Source of the DNA: Chloroflexota bacterium
Lineage (GTDB): Bacteria; Chloroflexota; Anaerolineae; Anaerolineales; Villigracilaceae
Direction of reading: 5' to 3'
Assembly: GCA_013152325.1 (NCBI GenBank)
Contig: JAADGN010000154.1
Location: 1-48,140 of the forward strand
DNA length: 48,140 nt
Shown here piece by piece: positions 45,124-48,140 of the stretch (its first letter is position 1; each line of letters begins with the position of its first letter). Below the pieces are notes generated by a model. That model had not been told where the DNA came from and ran no database searches. It saw nothing but the letters and a program-made list of their open reading frames with translations. A program made the translations under genes and the position numbers.

Positions 45124-46004
45124 TTCTTCTCCTCTGAAAGGTCGGCGCCATTTTTCACCTGAATACACAGTGATAATAACTCCAACAGGTTTATGTAACC
45201 AACGACATGGTAAAGGTCGTTGACCAATGGCAATCCTGGCAGTTTATTATCATGCATTCGTTTGAATGCTTCTGCAACTGTCTCACCTCGTTTGACCCAA
45301 ACCGGCGGCGTCATGGCATCTTGGGCGGTCAGCATGCGCGTCTTGTCAGCATAATCCATTAATTTTTCCAAATCTGTGATCTCACTAAGGAATTCTTCCG
45401 GCAAGATATGAAAAAACAGATTGTCAGCCAGCGCATCCAGTTTTAATAATCCAATTAAACGTCCGCTATCTGCAACCACTGATGCAAGATGCACCTTAGG
45501 GTGTGCTAACATAGCTCGGGCGACATCTTCTAATTGCGTTTCGGCAGATACAATGGTTGGTTCCAAACTCAAGAGAGAATCGATAGATTCTACGGGAGTG
45601 TGGCGAAGAACAGACCAATCTGACCTAAGCGCTGGTGGGGATACCTCTTGTGGAGTCTTGGGAGATGTTTTGTATACCCCAATTGTTTGTGAAACTGGCA
45701 GTACTAGCACCACCCCGCTATTAGGCCGATCAAAGCCCCCTACAATGCGTTCGGCTTCAGCAATTGCTTGGGCTAATAATTCATCATCATCAAAGACCGC
45801 CATCAGCGTGCGGGTTTCGACCTCTCTGGTCTCAAAAAGATTGTTGATTGCGCCTAACCCGACCCGGCTAAGCCAGTTGCGAGAGGCATGACCGCCGGCA
45901 CTTTTCAGGATGGTGGTGCCTGGAACACCAATTTCTCGCCAAACGCCCAATAAATCTGGCAATATGCTGGTGTCATTCAATATAACGAGCAGTAAGCTTG
46001 ACAT
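45120..46004 (-). CDS. PII-like plus CBS-pair regulatory protein
   Basis: The 294-residue protein joins a PII-like ferredoxin-fold domain (1-105: LLLVILNDTSILPDLLGVWR, TTILKSAGG, LMAVFDDDELLAQAIAEAER) to two CBS motifs (about 145-285: TIVSAETQLEDVARAML with VADSGRLIGLLKLD, and VWVKRGETVAEAFKRMHDNK with VNDLYHVVGYINLLELL). Both modules bind adenine nucleotides. Coupled by ATGA overlap to the permease gene, it probably gates that permease in response to ATP, ADP, AMP or cyclic nucleotides, as other PII-like proteins do with their transporters. The typical PII T-loop is short here. Confidence 0.82.
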   Translation of the reverse strand: MSSLLLVILNDTSILPDLLGVWREIGVPGTTILKSAGGHASRNWLSRVGLGAINNLFETREVETRTLMAVFDDDELLAQAIAEAERIVGGFDRPNSGVVLVLPVSQTIGVYKTSPKTPQEVSPPALRSDWSVLRHTPVESIDSLLSLEPTIVSAETQLEDVARAMLAHPKVHLASVVADSGRLIGLLKLDALADNLFFHILPEEFLSEITDLEKLMDYADKTRMLTAQDAMTPPVWVKRGETVAEAFKRMHDNKLPGLPLVNDLYHVVGYINLLELLSLCIQVKNGADLSEEKK

Positions 46005-46118
46005 TTTTTCTCCTTGTACTTTAAGCTATAAATAAATTACGCTGGTTACCACCACCTTCGATAGCGGTAACAGACTGGCATTAAACGTTTGTGAAACATC
46101 GCATACCAATAGTTGTAA

Positions 46119-47201
46119 TTACGGGGAAATATTCTTTTCGTATGCCCCCCGAGGAAAATAGTGGGAAAGGCCCGCATGTGAAAAACCAATCACAAAAACA
46201 GCCGTTCCAACAGCCACTGCGAATTGGATGGGATCGTATAGCATGTTGCGGGGCCAGAGCAATAGAGCTGGAAATAACAATAAAGCTATTTTCGCTCCGG
46301 CCATCCAATACGTCTGTTCCTTATGGAATGCGGCTATATTCCATCTCCGTCCCACCCAGAAAATGAGCAAACCGAGCAAAGTTCCCACAATCACTTCTGT
46401 TAATAAAAGAATTGAAACTGGTTGATGGGCTTGCCAACCCAGCAGCAGAAACAAACTCAGAACAAAGCTGAACCCGCCCCAGGAGTTCAGTGGAGCCGGT
46501 AATGTTTTTACACGAGAGCCAATCTGGCAATATTGATTTAGCCACACAAAGGTCATTACACTAATCAAGGCTGCGGTGACCGCTGATACCCCAACTAAGT
46601 ACGAGAACCAGTAAGCTACATATACCTGTCCAATACCAATCCATGGGTATAGTCGGGGAGAAACCTTTTGGAGCAAGTACAGGGCAAACAAAGCAGTACC
46701 CACCCCCAAAAACGCGGCGCTGAAAATCCCCCCTAAATAATAATTGGGAGATTGGATGGCTGCCTCGACCTCCGTCAGCAAAAAGATCAGGGTCAGTGTC
46801 CCCATCTGGCTCATGTGGCTTGCCTCAGCCTCAGGTTCTCCGGCCCTCCATATCATACTGGCGACAATCACGCCAAACAACAAAGCGCCAGACCAATTTA
46901 GCGCACCAATAAGCCAAAGGACAAAACTGAAGATCAGTGCCGTAATTCCCCAGAGGATGGTGCTGCCCCAGCCACGCCAACCCGAGTTGATAATTCTACG
47001 AACATTTTGCCATAATAGCAATGGTATAACCAGCCCCAAAATCATCTCCCAAGGTATTTGGATTTGACGAGCCGGCGGCAAGAACACAAGCAGAGCCCCA
47101 GCCAGAATTGACAATGTTGCCCATCGTTGTCGCGGGGGCTTGGCATTGAGTATTCCACTCAGTAATAAGATGATAAAGATGGTGTGTTCGAATTCGATCA
47201 T
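46119..47201 (-). CDS. Multi-pass membrane protein, unknown
   Basis: The 360-residue protein has about ten to eleven hydrophobic helices and few soluble parts (IEFEHTIFIILLLSGILN, GGIFSAAFLGVGTALFALYL, WFSYLVGVSAVTAALISVMT, VIVGTLLGLLIFWVGRRW). The helix layout and the proton-antiporter neighbours suggest a transporter of the CPA type, but I see no motif that settles it. The ATG at 47201 has AAGGA before it. It lies between the CorC-type gene and the PII-CBS gene, all in one direction. Confidence 0.65.
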   Translation of the reverse strand: MIEFEHTIFIILLLSGILNAKPPRQRWATLSILAGALLVFLPPARQIQIPWEMILGLVIPLLLWQNVRRIINSGWRGWGSTILWGITALIFSFVLWLIGALNWSGALLFGVIVASMIWRAGEPEAEASHMSQMGTLTLIFLLTEVEAAIQSPNYYLGGIFSAAFLGVGTALFALYLLQKVSPRLYPWIGIGQVYVAYWFSYLVGVSAVTAALISVMTFVWLNQYCQIGSRVKTLPAPLNSWGGFSFVLSLFLLLGWQAHQPVSILLLTEVIVGTLLGLLIFWVGRRWNIAAFHKEQTYWMAGAKIALLLFPALLLWPRNMLYDPIQFAVAVGTAVFVIGFSHAGLSHYFPRGAYEKNISP

Positions 47202-47237
47202 ATTTTCATTCCTTGGTCCATTTTGCTGTGGCGCCAA

Positions 47238-48140
47238 TCAGGTTAGGGCGCTTGTTATTCCAACTTCAATAATGCGCAGCTTTTTACGTTTGCGGACTAT
47301 AAATGTATAGCCGAATTTGTGAACCTGGTCTCCCTCAACAGGCACGAAACCCAATTCCGCCATGATAAATCCGGCAACCGTTTTATATTTACCCGCGGAT
47401 TGGAACTTCACGTTTAGTAAATCTCCAATTTCAAGTATCGAGGTTTGCCCGGGTACGATCCATTCACCTTCAGACTCTCGCACAAAAGAATGGGAAACGG
47501 GACTATGTTCGTCTTCGATCTCCCCAACAATCTCTTCCAGCAGGTCTTCAAGGGTTAACAGTCCGTGTGTCCCGCCGAATTCATCCACAACAATTGCTAT
47601 GTGACTGCCTGCTTCCGCCAAGATATCAAAGGCTCTTGGAAGTGAAATATTGCCGGGGATAAAGCGAATTGGACGGCAATATTGACCAAGATTGGCACTT
47701 TCGCTTGCCACAATAAGGTCTTTGATGTGCACAAATCCTATTGCTTGATCAATGGTGTCCCTGTAAACAGGGTAGCGGGAATAACCAATACGCTTGGCGA
47801 TTTCAAGTGCAACCGGAGTAAGTGTTTTTTCTTCAAATGCGATGATCGCTGTCCGAGGTGTCATCACGTCATACAAACAGCGCGTGGTGTAATCAAAGAT
47901 ACTGCTGATCAATCTCTCTTCTGATGATTGAATAACACCCTCAGCAGCTCCCTGTTTGACCAGCAATTCGATTTCTTCTGGGCTGGTAGACGGAATATTG
48001 TGTCGTTCAGCTCCGATCAGGTTTAATACCTGCTCCGTCGAACCAGACAAAATCCTCATGGGTAGATATGTGAGCCGAGAAAGGATATTTAACGGTCTGG
48101 AAAGTTTTAGCGCAATTCTCTCAGCGTTCAACAAAGCCAA
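47238..48140 (-). CDS. CorC/HlyC-type CBS protein, 5' end outside the window
   Basis: The visible 300 residues hold the end of a DUF21 (CNNM) membrane domain, a CBS pair (DVMTPRTAIIAFEEKTLT, YSRYPVYRDTIDQAIGFVHI, then AFDILAEAGSHIAIVVDEFG, GLLTLEDLLEEIVGEIEDEH), and a CorC_HlyC transporter-associated domain (about 225-290, IVPGQTSILEIGDLL through VEGDQVHKFGYTFIVRKRKK). The reading frame continues past the right edge without a start, so the gene is longer. The family moves or senses Mg2+ and other divalent ions. Confidence 0.92.
   Translation of the reverse strand: MALLNAERIALKLSRPLNILSRLTYLPMRILSGSTEQVLNLIGAERHNIPSTSPEEIELLVKQGAAEGVIQSSEERLISSIFDYTTRCLYDVMTPRTAIIAFEEKTLTPVALEIAKRIGYSRYPVYRDTIDQAIGFVHIKDLIVASESANLGQYCRPIRFIPGNISLPRAFDILAEAGSHIAIVVDEFGGTHGLLTLEDLLEEIVGEIEDEHSPVSHSFVRESEGEWIVPGQTSILEIGDLLNVKFQSAGKYKTVAGFIMAELGFVPVEGDQVHKFGYTFIVRKRKKLRIIEVGITSALT

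Overview
The window looks like a chromosome segment of a Chloroflexota bacterium, most probably class Anaerolineae. This is inferred from gene content, not from a search. The signs are bacterial housekeeping genes (dnaA, rpsB, tsf, pyrH, frr, uppS, cdsA, trpS, dtd, acpS, glpX), an archaeal-type mevalonate block (HMG-CoA reductase, HMG-CoA synthase, thiolase-like protein, DUF35 Zn-ribbon/OB protein), lipoproteins with Thr/Pro-rich stalks, and sensor kinases of the GAF/HisKA_3 type. Housekeeping DNA is visibly GC-rich. Two stretches, about 11.2-26.5 kb and 41.1-48.1 kb, are richer in A+T.

Left part (1-11.1 kb): a P-loop ATPase and a small partner gene behind a strong promoter that carries a LexA-like palindrome; acpS; an M16 peptidase pair with one active and one inactive subunit; a membrane-anchored protein; a lipoprotein with an NBR1-type Ig domain; a ferredoxin-NADP reductase-like flavoprotein; a 39-residue membrane peptide; a frameshifted dihydroorotate-dehydrogenase-like gene; and the run selW-like, trpS, dtd. 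The selW-like gene has an in-frame TGA in a C-x-x-U redox motif followed by a hairpin that fits the bacterial SECIS model. It appears to be a selenoprotein gene that ordinary gene calling would miss.

Central accessory region (11.15-26.5 kb): a degenerate copy of the 3' half of tRNA-Asn lies at its left edge and the intact tRNA-Asn gene at its right edge, both in the same orientation. This is the layout expected of an old tRNA-targeted insertion. Inside are a TPR protein, a 7TM histidine kinase with a NarL-type response regulator, and a tightly packed six-gene run: a MraZ paralogue, a P-loop ATPase, three TPR proteins, and a TPR-ParB-TPR fusion with ParB CTP-binding motifs. A roughly 105-residue triple-TPR cassette recurs at least seven times in four of these genes, and two of the TPR proteins share an N-terminal domain with no Walker A motif. 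I do not recognise this assembly as a described system. It is the best candidate in the window for something new: an ATPase plus TPR scaffold coupled to a DNA-sliding-clamp-like ParB and a MraZ-like regulator.

Right part (26.6-48.1 kb): glpX, cdsA, uppS, frr, pyrH, tsf and rpsB are on the minus strand, followed by a solitary dnaA and a GAF histidine kinase. rpsB has a long Lys/Glu/Ala-rich repeat tail. Diverging from them is the mevalonate cluster mvaA-mvaS-thiolase-DUF35, preceded by a leader terminator. Its thiolase-like protein has Gly and Asn where the catalytic Cys and His should be. The window ends in a minus-strand ion-homeostasis and membrane cluster: a DedA protein, a Kef-type antiporter, an ArsB/NhaD-type permease translationally coupled to a PII-like plus CBS protein, an unknown membrane protein and a CorC/HlyC-type protein cut by the window edge.
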